Part shown: positions 55,574-64,000 of the stretch, in pieces
Position numbering within the stretch: position 1 is the first letter of the stretch
Layout of the letters: each line of letters begins with the position of its first letter
Source: an uncultured Bacteroidales bacterium
GTDB lineage: Bacteria; Bacteroidota; Bacteroidia; Bacteroidales; Bacteroidaceae
NCBI GenBank assembly: GCA_902779085.1
Contig: CACYZY010000007.1
Span: 1-64,000, forward strand
Length of the DNA stretch: 64,000 nucleotides
Reading direction: 5' to 3'
Made by a program: the position numbers and the translations under genes
Notes under the pieces: generated by a model
Seen by the model: only the letters and a program-made list of their open reading frames with translations
Database searches by the model: none
Told to the model about the DNA's origin: nothing

Positions 55574-56947
55574 TCAGTTATTAAGTTTGTTAGCTTTTGA
55601 TTTTTCCAATTCTGCCACAATCTGGTTATAGGTCTTCTTGTTCAGTCGATAGAACACCAAGCATCCTGCCGTCAGTATCCACAGCACACCAGGAATGGTG
55701 GAGAACGCATGACGCATCACGCTGATGACTGCCTCGTTCTGGATGGCATTGGCCACATAGCCCGCACTGCCCAGGGCTACAGCCAGCAGCGAAGTACCCA
55801 AAGCCATGCCTATCTTATTGCCCAACGATACGAACGCATACTGGAAACCGTCGTTTCGGATGCCTGTCTTCCACTCTCCATATTCCACGCAATCGGGAAT
55901 GATAGCATAGATGGCGGTGTTGAAGCCTGAGAAGAAGAACTGGCTCAGGGCGGCAAAGATATAGAAAGGCACTGGACTGCCGTTGGGGCTGAAGAAATAG
56001 AGCATGATCATGGTGAGGCCTGTCAATGCGGAGAATATGGCAGCAGTCCACCCCTTGTTCTGAGTCCACCTGAACACCATGGGGAAACAGGCAGCTCCGA
56101 TGATTGACGGCACGATGATGACCATCGAATAGAACGAGAACAGGTTGGCACTTCCTTCCACATAGGTGAAATAATACAGCATGTCGGCATTGCGCCCATA
56201 GAGGATGAAGCCAAACAGCAACTGTCCGAGCAAGGCCAGCAGATAGGGCTTGTTCTTCATCGCCGACTGAAGTTGCACTTTCAGGGGCAGTTTCTGACCA
56301 GGAGGGATGGTGACTACCTCGCGTGTTTTGGAGAAGCAAAACAGATGGCAGGCTGCAAAGATGATGCCGTAGAGGATGGCAACAGTCAGGTAGCCGTTCT
56401 TGACATCGCCCTCGCCAAAGTACTCTATCAAGGGTACGGTAATGATATTGATGACACCAATGGCAATCATCGCACTGACGGAGCGACTGGTATTCAAGGT
56501 AGCTCGCTCATCAATATCCTGCGTCATGGCTCCGCACAGCGTTCCATATGGCAGGTTGACGCAGGTATAGCCAGTAACCAGGATGCAGTAAGTGACGGCC
56601 ATGTAGATAATCTTGGCTGTCTGCGACCACTCGGGATGGGCCCAGAAGGTGAGCATCAGTACCAAAGCCGTAAAAGGGGCACCAAAAAACAGCCAAGGAC
56701 GGAACCTGCCCCAACGGGACTTGGTCTTGTCTGACAAGGCGCCTATAAGAGGGTCATTCACGGCATCCCAGATGCGCGCCACCAGCATCAGCGTGGCCAC
56801 TGCACTCATGCCGATGCCGAACACATCGGTATAGAATATCATCAGGAAGTTTCCTACGAACATCCAACTGAAATTGCATCCCACATCGCCCATGCCATAG
56901 GCGATTTTACTGATAAAAGGCACCTTGCCTCTCTTCTCTGGCTCCAT
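55574..56947 (-). CDS. GPH-family sugar:cation symporter
   Basis: 457 residues with twelve transmembrane helices. Family motifs: SKIAYGMGDVGCNFSWMFVGNFLMIFYTDVFGI, RIWDAVNDPLIGALSDKTKSRWGRFRPW (the conserved helix 2-3 loop of MelB/XylP) and AIYAIIPDCVEYGEWKTGIRNDGFQYAF. Glycoside-pentoside-hexuronide symporters import di- or monosaccharides or uronides with Na+ or H+. First gene of a two-gene operon with the dehydrogenase. A promoter is at 57009-57037. Confidence 0.93.
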   Translation of the reverse strand: MEPEKRGKVPFISKIAYGMGDVGCNFSWMFVGNFLMIFYTDVFGIGMSAVATLMLVARIWDAVNDPLIGALSDKTKSRWGRFRPWLFFGAPFTALVLMLTFWAHPEWSQTAKIIYMAVTYCILVTGYTCVNLPYGTLCGAMTQDIDERATLNTSRSVSAMIAIGVINIITVPLIEYFGEGDVKNGYLTVAILYGIIFAACHLFCFSKTREVVTIPPGQKLPLKVQLQSAMKNKPYLLALLGQLLFGFILYGRNADMLYYFTYVEGSANLFSFYSMVIIVPSIIGAACFPMVFRWTQNKGWTAAIFSALTGLTMIMLYFFSPNGSPVPFYIFAALSQFFFSGFNTAIYAIIPDCVEYGEWKTGIRNDGFQYAFVSLGNKIGMALGTSLLAVALGSAGYVANAIQNEAVISVMRHAFSTIPGVLWILTAGCLVFYRLNKKTYNQIVAELEKSKANKLNN

Positions 56948-57008
56948 AGTTATACTCTATATTTTTGTCAATTTGCTTTACAGACACACTGCAATGCCTA
57001 TTAATGCA

Positions 57009-57037
57009 CAAAATTAAAGAAAAGTAGCGAACAACAA
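57009..57037 (-). promoter_or_regulatory. Promoter of the symporter-dehydrogenase operon
   Basis: On the minus strand TTG (57035-57037), 18 bp gap, TAATTTTG (57009-57016), about 62 bp before the ATG at 56947. Confidence 0.5.
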
Positions 57038-57057
57038 AAGTGTTTTAAAAAAAACGC

Positions 57058-57065
57058 TATATTTG
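57058..57065 (+). promoter_or_regulatory. -7 element of the DAACS carrier gene
   Basis: TATATTTG, 56 bp before the ATG at 57122. The -33 element is not clear. It is back-to-back with the leftward promoter at 57009-57037. Confidence 0.45.
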
Positions 57066-57121
57066 TGGGGAAAAAGTAACACCTTTACACTTCGTACTTT
57101 TACTGCCGAAAACAAAGCTTT

Positions 57122-58309
57122 ATGAAGAAAACGGTTTTATGGATAGGTGCCCTACTGGTAGGTGCGGTTTTAGGATTGCTGGGCTGGGGTTGGCTCAACA
57201 ACTTGATGGATTTCCTGGCAACGGTATATACCAGGCTGTTCCAGTTGCTGGCCGTACCAACGATTGTGCTGGCAGTGATTACCACATTCGCCACTTTTGG
57301 CTCGAAGGGCTCGGGCAGGATTTTCGGACACACACTGGTCTATACGCTACTGACAACACTTGCCGCAGCAGTGGTGGGGGCATTGCTCTATGTAGTGGTG
57401 TCACCAGGCAATTTGCCTGTGGAAGCCATCAATCAGGGTAGCCATGCCATCGAAGAGGCTCCACAACAGACTTACTACAGCCATATCCTGAGCGTTATTC
57501 CGAATAATATTCTAAGGCCTATCCTGGAGGGAAACGTGCTGTCGTTGCTCCTGTTGGCCTTTGCCGTTGGTATTGGTCTGTCGAAATTGCCTGAGAGCGA
57601 AAACAAGTCAGTTGTGGTCAAGGGACTGTTGGGGTTGCAAGACCTGCTCTTCCTGTTGATTCGTGGCCTTATCTGGACCCTGCCCCTTGGCATTATAGCC
57701 TTTTCGGCACAGTTGTCGGCACAAGTAAGTGCTGGCGTGGTGGCCAATTCGATAGGCAAGTACGTGCTGGTGGTCTTAGGGGGCAATGTGATTCAGTTCT
57801 TCGTGGTCTTGCCGCTGTTCCTGATGGCGCGTGGTCTGAATCCACTTCATGTATTGTCGAAGATGATGCCTGCCGTATTGATGGCGCTCTTTACCAAGAG
57901 CAGTGCTGCTACCCTACCCGTCACTATGGAGACGGCAGAGCAGCGTCTAGGCGTGAAGCGCAATGTCTCACGCTTTGTTTTGCCCATCTGTACCACTATC
58001 AACATGAATGGATGTGCTGCGTTTATCCTTGTCACGTCTCTCTTCGTGATGCAGAACGGGGGGACAGTCATCACGTTGCCTACCATCCTGCTATGGATTC
58101 TTATCTCAGTAGTCTCTGCCGTAGGTAATGCTGGTGTGCCTATGGGGTGCTATTTCCTGACGCTCTCGCTCATGTCGGGGATTGGGGCCCCTGTAGCTAT
58201 CCTCGGCATTATCCTGCCCATCTATACTATTATCGATATGATAGAAACTGCAGAGAACGTATGGTCAGACTCCTGTGTCTGCGCTATGACAGATCATGAT
58301 ATTTCGTAA
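57122..58309 (+). CDS. Dicarboxylate/amino acid:cation symporter (DAACS family)
   Basis: 395 residues. Hydrophobic hairpins and helices match the glutamate-transporter fold: FQLLAVPTIVLAVITTFATFGSKG (HP1 side), ALFTKSSAATLPVTMETAEQRLGV (the serine-rich HP1-like motif), TTINMNGCAAFILVTSLFVMQNGG (TM7 NMDGT-like; here NMNGC) and GNAGVPMGCYFLTLSLMSGIGAP (HP2). The Asn-Gly-Cys in place of Asp-Gly-Thr suggests altered substrate or ion binding. It imports dicarboxylates or amino acids with Na+ or H+. Confidence 0.9.
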   Translation: MKKTVLWIGALLVGAVLGLLGWGWLNNLMDFLATVYTRLFQLLAVPTIVLAVITTFATFGSKGSGRIFGHTLVYTLLTTLAAAVVGALLYVVVSPGNLPVEAINQGSHAIEEAPQQTYYSHILSVIPNNILRPILEGNVLSLLLLAFAVGIGLSKLPESENKSVVVKGLLGLQDLLFLLIRGLIWTLPLGIIAFSAQLSAQVSAGVVANSIGKYVLVVLGGNVIQFFVVLPLFLMARGLNPLHVLSKMMPAVLMALFTKSSAATLPVTMETAEQRLGVKRNVSRFVLPICTTINMNGCAAFILVTSLFVMQNGGTVITLPTILLWILISVVSAVGNAGVPMGCYFLTLSLMSGIGAPVAILGIILPIYTIIDMIETAENVWSDSCVCAMTDHDIS

Positions 58310-58362
58310 TTTCAAATAATAGAAACAAATATAATAAGTATAATTCCCAAAAGCAGAATGTT

Positions 58363-60165
58363 ATGAATACTGAAAAGATGAACATTTTCGACCTGCTGAA
58401 GAATCTATGGCCTTTCGTAAAGCCTTACAGATGGCTGATAATAGCCACCGTGACACTGACCTTCGTTGGGTCACTCATGGCGCAGGTCAATGCTGTGGTA
58501 CTCGACAAGACAGTGGACGCCATTAATGCCCTTATACAGAACATTAACTTTGAATGGAGCAAGGCGGCACAGATACTGGTCATCATCAGTGCCGTACTGT
58601 TGGGCAAGGAGGTGGTGTCAGCATTTATCACCTTCTTCCAACGTTATTTTGGTCAAAAGCTGCGCATCTTGGTGAGCCGAGATTTGTCGTTGCAGGTAAT
58701 CGACAAGATACTGACCTTCCGTATGGCGTTCTTCTCGGCAGAGGATAACGATACTGGCAAGCTGCAATCGCGTATAGACCGTGGGGTGATGAGTCTGAGC
58801 AATACAGTGAACAACTTCTTTATTGACATTCTGCCACTGTTCACCAGTGCGGTGCTGGCATTAGGCCTGATGTTTGCTGCCAACTTCTATGTGGGCTTGG
58901 TAGCACTCTGCATCGTTCCGATATATTTCTACATCACCTATCGTCAGGCCAAACGCATGAAGGGAGGACGAAGGAGTATCTTCAGCAGTCACCAGGCTGT
59001 TAGCCAAGGCATCCTGAACATCATCGAAAGCATCAGTGTAATCAAATCATTTAACCGTGAGCAGATTGAGGCTGAGAAGCAAGCTGCGGTACAACAGGCA
59101 ATGACTGACCAGCAGATGAGCACACGTCGCTGGAGCTACCTCTATGATGGTCTGAAAAGTTTCTTCGAGCAGATAGGTACGGTTTTGATTATCATACTCA
59201 CTGCATACTTAGTGCTGATAGATTATCCAGGTATGTCAATAGGTAAGATTATGTATCATGTGATGCTGTTCAGCAACGTGAGTGCGCCTATCCGACAACT
59301 GCATCGCATCTATGACGACATGAACGATGCATTGATATATGCAGAGGGATTTTTCGGTATATTGCATGCCCACAACGAGGTGGAAGAAACGGGTAAGTAT
59401 CATCCTGATATGGTGAATGGTGATTTCGAGATGAGTCATGTGGACTTCACCTACGGCAATGGCACGAAGGCATTGTTTGACGTGAGTCTGAAAATTCCTC
59501 GCGGCAAGATTACGGCGCTGGTGGGATTGAGCGGTGCTGGTAAGACCACCATCGTGAACCTGCTCGACAAGTTCTACAATCCTGATAGCGGAAGCATTAC
59601 CTTGGATGGGGTGGACCTGAAAGATTGGGATACCCAGTGGCTACGTGACCATGTGGGACTGGTGCTGCAGAAGAACCATATCTTCAACGGCACGATTGAG
59701 GAGAACATTAAGTATGGTAACCCAAATGCTACCCATGAAGAAGTGGTGAAAGCAGCCAAGCAAGCGTATATCTACGACCAGATCATGCAGCTGCCTAATC
59801 AGTTTGATTCTCAGGCACTACAGCTAAGTGGCGGACAACAGCAACGCATTGCCATTGCCCGTATGTTCATCAAGAATCCACCTATCATATTCTTAGATGA
59901 GCCAACAGCCAGTCTGGATGCGGTGGCAACAGAGCAGATCAAAGCGAGCATCGATGCCATCAAGGCAGGACGAACAGTCATCATCATCAGTCACAACATC
60001 GGACAGATTATTGATGCTGACCAGATTTACGTATTACAGAAAGGTCATGTGGTGCAGAGTGGCTTGCCAGACGAGGTATATCGTCAGGGAGGGCTCTACA
60101 AGGAGATTGTTGACGCCAGTGCCCGAAGCATGAATGTTGACAAGATAGCCAGTACAATCAGTTAA
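58363..60165 (+). CDS. ABC exporter, fused membrane and ATPase domains
   Basis: 600 residues, a half-transporter. Six transmembrane helices fill about residues 15-320 (MSIGKIMYHVMLFSNVSAPIRQLHRIYDDMNDALIYAEGFF near the end). The ATPase domain has Walker A GLSGAGKTTIVNLLDKFY, signature LSGGQQQRIAIARMF, Walker B PIIFLDEPTASLDA and switch His in IIISHNIGQI. It would homodimerise to export a lipid, peptide or drug. Positioned 53 bp after the DAACS gene and 13 bp before the carboxylesterase gene, so it may be in the same transcript. Confidence 0.94.
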   Translation: MNTEKMNIFDLLKNLWPFVKPYRWLIIATVTLTFVGSLMAQVNAVVLDKTVDAINALIQNINFEWSKAAQILVIISAVLLGKEVVSAFITFFQRYFGQKLRILVSRDLSLQVIDKILTFRMAFFSAEDNDTGKLQSRIDRGVMSLSNTVNNFFIDILPLFTSAVLALGLMFAANFYVGLVALCIVPIYFYITYRQAKRMKGGRRSIFSSHQAVSQGILNIIESISVIKSFNREQIEAEKQAAVQQAMTDQQMSTRRWSYLYDGLKSFFEQIGTVLIIILTAYLVLIDYPGMSIGKIMYHVMLFSNVSAPIRQLHRIYDDMNDALIYAEGFFGILHAHNEVEETGKYHPDMVNGDFEMSHVDFTYGNGTKALFDVSLKIPRGKITALVGLSGAGKTTIVNLLDKFYNPDSGSITLDGVDLKDWDTQWLRDHVGLVLQKNHIFNGTIEENIKYGNPNATHEEVVKAAKQAYIYDQIMQLPNQFDSQALQLSGGQQQRIAIARMFIKNPPIIFLDEPTASLDAVATEQIKASIDAIKAGRTVIIISHNIGQIIDADQIYVLQKGHVVQSGLPDEVYRQGGLYKEIVDASARSMNVDKIASTIS

Positions 60166-60178
60166 TACTAACAATACT

Positions 60179-61564
60179 ATGAAGAAAAACATGTTGTTAT
60201 TAGGTCTGTCATTATTAATGGCAGCTTGCGTCTCCAATCAAGAGACGACGAATCCTGTGTTGAATATTCAGGGTGGTCAGATTCAGGGGGTTCAACTCGA
60301 GACATCCAATGTGATTGTCTATCGTGGAGTACCTTATGCAGCTCCTCCTGTGGGAGATTTGCGTTGGAAACGTCCTCAGCCAGTATTGCCTTGGGAAGGA
60401 GTGAAGGTGGCTGACACTTTTAGTGATGCTGCTATGCAACGCATCCGCAATCCAAAAGATGGGCAGTATGGAACAGAGTTCCATTTCCGTTCTGACGATC
60501 CTAACTATTCTGAGGACTGTCTGTATCTCAACATCTGGGCACCAGCTAATGCCCCAGGTCATGCCGAAAAGAAACTACCAGTGGCGATGTGGGTACATGG
60601 TGGAGCCTATGCAGGAGGCTGGGGTTTTGAGATGGAGATGGATGGCGAGGCTTGGGCCAAGCGTGACGTTATTCTGGTAACCATCAACTATCGTCTTGGT
60701 GCATTTGGTTTCATGAACCTGCCTGAGTTATCGGCAGAAGATCCTGATGGCGTTTCTGGAAATTATGGCTTGCTCGACCAGATAGCAGCCCTGCAATGGA
60801 TAAAGGACAATATTGCTCAGTTTGGTGGTGATCCTGAAAATATCATGATTTTCGGACAGAGTGCAGGTGGTGCCAGCATCCGAAACTTGTGTGTATCACC
60901 TCTCAGTCGTGGTCTGATAGCCAAAGCACTGGTTCAGAGCGGTGGTGGTTTGGGTGATTTCATACCAGTTGAAGCCAAGTCGCAATCAGAATACGATGCA
61001 GCAGGTCTGGCAGCTATTGAGAAGGTAGGATTTCACTCGTTGGCAGAACTGCGTGCCTTACCTGCCGACAGTCTATACAAGGCTACTGCTGCCTTAGGAT
61101 GGGGAGGCGGCATCGCTTATTCTCCCCATATTGATGGCGTGATTCTGCCAGAGAGCTTCGAGCAGGCTACCTACGACAAGACTTTGGCCGATGTGCCTTA
61201 TGTATTGGGCTACACTGGGGATGATATGGCCGATCTGAGTGAACCTATTCTCAATTTCGCAAAGGCTCGCGAGGATTTGTCCACCAAGCCTACCTATTGC
61301 TATCTTTTCGACAGGAAGTTGCCTGACGATGGACGTGAGTGCCTGAAAGGCTCATTTCATAGCAGTGAGCTCTGGTATGTGTTCCACACATTGAGCCGTA
61401 GCTGGCGTCCCTTCACTGAAGCCGACTACGACTTGTCGAACCGTATAATAGATGCGTGGACCAACTTTGCCAAGTATAACAACCCCAATGGCAAAAGTGG
61501 TAATGACTGGACTCAAGCTACTAAAGCTAATCCTTATATCCACAAGTTCGTTATTGAAGAATAA
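60179..61564 (+). CDS. Carboxylesterase (type B) lipoprotein
   Basis: 461 residues with a lipoprotein signal (MKKNMLLLGLSLLMAACVSN; Cys17). Type-B carboxylesterase fold: YRGVPYAAPPVGDLRWKRPQP, oxyanion motif MWVHGGAYAGGW, nucleophile FGQSAGGASIRNLC (Ser in GQSAGG) and the catalytic His in SFHSSELWYVFHT. It is shorter than the 500-550 residues usual for the family. It hydrolyses ester bonds, perhaps acetyl or feruloyl groups on glycans, in the periplasm. A 13-bp-stem terminator follows. Confidence 0.9.
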   Translation: MKKNMLLLGLSLLMAACVSNQETTNPVLNIQGGQIQGVQLETSNVIVYRGVPYAAPPVGDLRWKRPQPVLPWEGVKVADTFSDAAMQRIRNPKDGQYGTEFHFRSDDPNYSEDCLYLNIWAPANAPGHAEKKLPVAMWVHGGAYAGGWGFEMEMDGEAWAKRDVILVTINYRLGAFGFMNLPELSAEDPDGVSGNYGLLDQIAALQWIKDNIAQFGGDPENIMIFGQSAGGASIRNLCVSPLSRGLIAKALVQSGGGLGDFIPVEAKSQSEYDAAGLAAIEKVGFHSLAELRALPADSLYKATAALGWGGGIAYSPHIDGVILPESFEQATYDKTLADVPYVLGYTGDDMADLSEPILNFAKAREDLSTKPTYCYLFDRKLPDDGRECLKGSFHSSELWYVFHTLSRSWRPFTEADYDLSNRIIDAWTNFAKYNNPNGKSGNDWTQATKANPYIHKFVIEE

Positions 61565-61594
61565 AGAGCAAAAAACAAAGATATATTTAAAAAC

Positions 61595-61624
61595 AACAGA
61601 GGGGACATTGGTGTCCCCTCTGTT
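61595..61624 (+). terminator. Terminator after the carboxylesterase gene
   Basis: AACAGAGGGGACA (61595-61607), loop TTGG, TGTCCCCTCTGTT (61612-61624), then ATTTAC. It is a perfect 13-bp stem, the strongest in the window. Confidence 0.9.
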
Positions 61625-61687
61625 ATTTACTTCTCTCACTATCAATCAGACAACCCCAAAAATTGTCTGACATCATGATCACCTATA

Positions 61688-62977
61688 TCATTCAACCAGG
61701 CACTTGTCGAGAGCAGCTGCGATAGCTTCCTTGTCTAAGTGCTGACCTATGAACACGAGCTTCTGCATGCGGTCACCATAGTGCTCGTCCCAATCGCGAC
61801 GAAGGCCTGCCTCGCGTTCCATCATCTCGTGCAGCTCGTCTTTTGGCATAGTGGCATACCACTGTCCTGCATTGCGAAGTGACACCTGGTGACCTGCCTG
61901 TTCGAAGACGTAGCATATATCGTACTCCTCAGTGAAATAGCACAAGCCTTTGGCACGTATCACACTCTTTGGCCAGAAGCGTGCCACAAACTCATCAAAG
62001 CGAGAGGAGTCGAATGGCTGACGGCGATAATAAACGAAAGTACCGATGCCGTATTCCTCGGCTTCTCCTTCATCGTGGTGATGGTGGTGGTGATGATGCC
62101 CATGTTCATGATGATGTTCATGCTCTTCATCGTCATCATCATCGTCATGATGGTGGTGCTCATGTTCTTCACCTTCCTCATCATGATGGTGATGCTCGTG
62201 TTCTTCTTCATCATCGTCGTCGTCATCATCTTTATACTCAGCTTCCACCTCGCTAATCCATCGAGCAGAAGTCGCGACTTTATCAAAATCAAATAGTTGC
62301 GTGTTTAGAATTCGTTCCAATTCCACGTTACCATAATCGCAAGGGATAATCTCTGCCTGAGGCTGCAAAGCACGCACAATATCCTTGAGTCGCTGCAACT
62401 CACCTTCAGAGACCTCGCTTGCTTTATTGAGCAAAACAATGTTGCAGAATTCTATCTGCTGAATCACCAGGTTCTCGATATCTTCCTCGTCAATCTCAGC
62501 TTTCAACAGGTCGAGACCTCCAGCGAACTCATCCTTCATTCGCAAGGCATCGACAACTGTAACGATGCAATCCAGTCGGGCTTTACCAATGCCTGCATAG
62601 GGGGGATAAATCTTATCCATTGAACAGATGGTCTGCGCTATAGGTCCTGGTTCACAAATACCACTGGCCTCAATGACGATATAGTCGAAGCGGTGCATGC
62701 GCATGATGTCACTCAGTTGCTCCACCAAATCCATCTTAAGGGTGCAGCAGATACATCCATTCTGCAGTGCCACCAGACTATCGTCTTTCTGTCCAACTAC
62801 ACCACCTTTCTCTATCAAGTCTGCATCAATGTTCACTTCACCTATGTCGTTCACAATTACGGCAAACTTAATGCCTCGCTCATTAGTCAATATACGGTTT
62901 AGGAGGGTAGTCTTTCCACTGCCCAGATAGCCTGTAAGCAACAGCACAGGCATTTCATTTTTCAGTCTAATTTCCAT
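61688..62977 (-). CDS. CobW/ZNG1-type metal GTPase with His/Asp/Glu-rich insert
   Basis: 429 residues from ATG 62977 (MEIRLKNEMPVLLLTGYLGSGK). G3E-family GTPase: Walker A GYLGSGKT (16-23), the metal-binding CICC motif (75-78), Walker-B-like IEASGICEPGPIA, and NKAS as the guanine-specificity box (variant of NKxD). Residues 250-308 are a run of Asp, Glu and His with about 23 histidines. The CobW C-terminal domain (about 310-415; FVYYRRQPFDSSRFDEFVARFWP) follows. Zinc-transfer GTPases of this family deliver metal to client enzymes under zinc limitation; the insert probably stores or senses Zn or Ni. A -7-like TAATTTTG lies at 62999-63006 (minus). Confidence 0.93.
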   Translation of the reverse strand: MEIRLKNEMPVLLLTGYLGSGKTTLLNRILTNERGIKFAVIVNDIGEVNIDADLIEKGGVVGQKDDSLVALQNGCICCTLKMDLVEQLSDIMRMHRFDYIVIEASGICEPGPIAQTICSMDKIYPPYAGIGKARLDCIVTVVDALRMKDEFAGGLDLLKAEIDEEDIENLVIQQIEFCNIVLLNKASEVSEGELQRLKDIVRALQPQAEIIPCDYGNVELERILNTQLFDFDKVATSARWISEVEAEYKDDDDDDDEEEHEHHHHDEEGEEHEHHHHDDDDDDEEHEHHHEHGHHHHHHHHDEGEAEEYGIGTFVYYRRQPFDSSRFDEFVARFWPKSVIRAKGLCYFTEEYDICYVFEQAGHQVSLRNAGQWYATMPKDELHEMMEREAGLRRDWDEHYGDRMQKLVFIGQHLDKEAIAAALDKCLVE

Positions 62978-63001
62978 GTTTCTTTGTTTTTTACGGTGCA
63001 A

Positions 63002-63179
63002 AATTACACAATTTATCTATTATTCGTTCACCCACCCCACAAGATTATTTATCCTCTTCAAGCAGAAAGGTGAATGGTGAAAGGTGTATGTACAGTTGGA
63101 TTACAACCCTATGAGATATGTTTCAAAAGGGCTTTATATATATGGTGTAGAAAATAATTATAAAAAAAACGGCAGAAAA
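63002..63179. other. Noncoding gap between the GTPase and trp genes
   Basis: AT-rich with no credible gene. Beyond the minus-strand -7-like box at 62999-63006 and the trp promoter that begins at 63180, I see nothing in it. Confidence 0.5.
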
Positions 63180-63211
63180 TTTGGCGAATTGAAAGTAATC
63201 GCATAAATTTG
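63180..63211 (+). promoter_or_regulatory. Promoter of the trp operon
   Basis: TTTG (63180-63183), 20 bp, TAAATTTG (63204-63211). The transcript would start near 63217, about 24 nt before the leader peptide ATG. Confidence 0.7.
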
Positions 63212-63240
63212 CCCACAGAAATCAACAAAAACAAACAATT

Positions 63241-63297
63241 ATGATGATGACAACTAACTTCTGGTGGTGGCAGAACTCAAGATTCAAAAGATCGTGA
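63241..63297 (+). CDS. trpL: trp operon leader peptide
   Basis: An 18-residue peptide, MMMTTNFWWWQNSRFKRS. Codons 8-10 are three consecutive TGG (Trp) codons (63262-63270), preceded by Phe. It lies between the trp promoter and a strong hairpin at 63339-63370 and is directly followed by trpB, so ribosome stalling at the Trp codons would couple charged tRNA-Trp level to transcription of the operon. The role is inferred from this arrangement. Confidence 0.8.
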   Translation: MMMTTNFWWWQNSRFKRS

Positions 63298-63338
63298 GAA
63301 GATGGCCACGTACCTATAAGTTAGGTTGATAAAATAGA

Positions 63339-63378
63339 GAGAGGCTCGTCGTTCTTGCGACGGGCCTCTCAAGTTTTA
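63339..63378 (+). terminator. trp attenuator terminator
   Basis: GAGAGGCTCGTCG (63339-63351), loop TTCTTG, CGACGGGCCTCTC (63358-63370) form a 13-bp stem with one G-T pair, followed by AAGTTTTA. The T-tract is short. A smaller hairpin ACCTA-TAAGT-TAGGT (63312-63326) lies upstream and may be a pause structure. A weak competitor, GATGGCC (63301-63307) with GGCCTC (63363-63368), is the only antiterminator-like pairing I can see. Confidence 0.75.
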
Positions 63379-63428
63379 GAACGGTTTCATTATAAATGAT
63401 GCGTTTGCATTCACTAAATTCAAAATAT

Positions 63429-64000
63429 ATGGAAAATTATCAAGTTGACGAAAATGGGTTTTATGGTGAGTTTGGCGGTGCCTACGTGCCTGAGATTCTC
63501 TACAAATGCGTGCACGACCTGCAAAAAGCTTACCTGCCCATTATCGAGTCGGAAGAGTTCAAGTCTGAGTATCGTGCTTTGCTCAAGGACTATGTGGGCA
63601 GACCCTCACCACTCTACTATGCTCGTAGAATGAGCGAGCGCTATGGGTGCCGCCTGTACCTGAAACGAGAGGACCTGAACCACACAGGTGCTCATAAAAT
63701 CAACAACACTATCGGACAAATTCTGTTGGCCAAGAAAATGGGCAAGACTCGCATCATTGCTGAGACAGGTGCAGGTCAGCATGGGGTGGCTACTGCTACT
63801 GTCTGTGCGCTGATGGGCATGCAATGCGAGGTATTCATGGGAGCTACCGATGTGGAACGCCAGCACACCAATGTGGAGCGTATGAAGATGCTGGGTGCAC
63901 AAGTACATCCTGTACGTACAGGTAACATGACACTTTCGGATGCCTGCTCGGAGGCAATACGCGACTGGTGCTGTCATCCGAAGGATACATTCTACATCGT
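63429..64000 (+). CDS. trpB: Tryptophan synthase beta chain (5' part)
   Basis: 190 codons visible, open to the window edge (about half of the usual ~390 residues). Start [22 protein letters not shown] matches Trp[19 protein letters not shown], the PLP lysine near residue 90 in [15 protein letters not shown], and [18 protein letters not shown] are all diagnostic. It joins indole and serine to make tryptophan, with TrpA as partner. In Bacteroidales trpB is commonly the first gene of the trp operon; the leader peptide and attenuator upstream support that here. Confidence 0.97.
   Translation, partial: MENYQVDENGFYGEFGGAYVPEILYKCVHDLQKAYLPIIESEEFKSEYRALLKDYVGRPSPLYYARRMSERYGCRLYLKREDLNHTGAHKINNTIGQILLAKKMGKTRIIAETGAGQHGVATATVCALMGMQCEVFMGATDVERQHTNVERMKMLGAQVHPVRTGNMTLSDACSEAIRDWCCHPKDTFYI

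Noticed and set aside
61889-62296. 135-residue very hydrophobic frame that looks like a membrane protein
   Set aside because: It is the antisense reading of the His/Asp/Glu codon run of the GTPase (CAT and GAT read as ATG and ATC).

Overview
The window reads as chromosomal DNA of a Bacteroidales bacterium, most likely a Prevotella-like gut or rumen anaerobe. Start sites rarely show a Shine-Dalgarno sequence. Many genes are instead preceded by the Bacteroidetes promoter pair (TTTG or TTG, about 19-20 bp, TAnnTTTG). The gene content also fits: cytochrome bd oxidase with a DUF4492 partner, pyruvate:ferredoxin oxidoreductase, ResB/CcsA cytochrome c maturation, a trp operon that begins with trpB, and many secreted glycosidases. 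I saw no tRNA, rRNA, integrase, transposase, CRISPR array or SusC/SusD pair.

Layout. 1-5 kb: leftward promoters at the edge, a GltS-type glutamate symporter, and the leftward DUF4492-cydA-cydB operon. 5-11.7 kb: a TolC-MacA-MacB type efflux operon that ends in its own LytS-type kinase and LytTR regulator. 11.7-21.5 kb: acyl-CoA ligase, CstA-like peptide/pyruvate carrier, a GHL10 family lipoprotein-like glycosidase, an ATP-grasp-like protein and nifJ. 21.6-26.9 kb: DUF5063, a DEDD exonuclease, an RlmI-like methyltransferase, a NupG-like nucleoside carrier, a DUF151 nuclease and RsmE. 26.9-28.9 kb: resB-ccsA, leftward. 29.6-61.6 kb: a carbohydrate-use region with GH3, GH2 beta-glucuronidase, GH30, a GH2 beta-galactosidase carrying a LamG insert, GH78-like and GH35 enzymes, two esterases, an IlvD/Edd sugar-acid dehydratase with a GntP permease, a zinc alcohol dehydrogenase with a GPH sugar symporter, an AraC regulator, a DAACS carrier and an ABC exporter. 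61.7-64 kb: a CobW/ZNG1-type GTPase with a large His/Asp/Glu-rich insert, then the trp leader and the 5' part of trpB.

How the genes work together. Secreted glycosidases would release monosaccharides, uronic acids and rhamnose from plant or host glycans. GPH, GntP and MFS carriers import products, and the dehydratase and dehydrogenase feed them to central metabolism. NifJ, cytochrome bd and CstA belong to the fermentative/microaerobic energy core.

The most unusual content is noncoding. Two intergenic elements (about 29,166-29,525 and 54,169-54,460) share one architecture. Each has short tandem repeats, then an AT-only perfect palindrome, then the same repeats inverted about the same axis, then three 14-bp units spaced exactly 22 bp apart. 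The repeat units themselves differ completely between the two copies. Other regulatory finds are a trp attenuator with a Trp-Trp-Trp leader peptide, a promoter-terminator leader ahead of the nucleoside carrier with a 14-codon ORF ending in the hairpin, and an in-frame palindromic insertion in the GH78-like gene.
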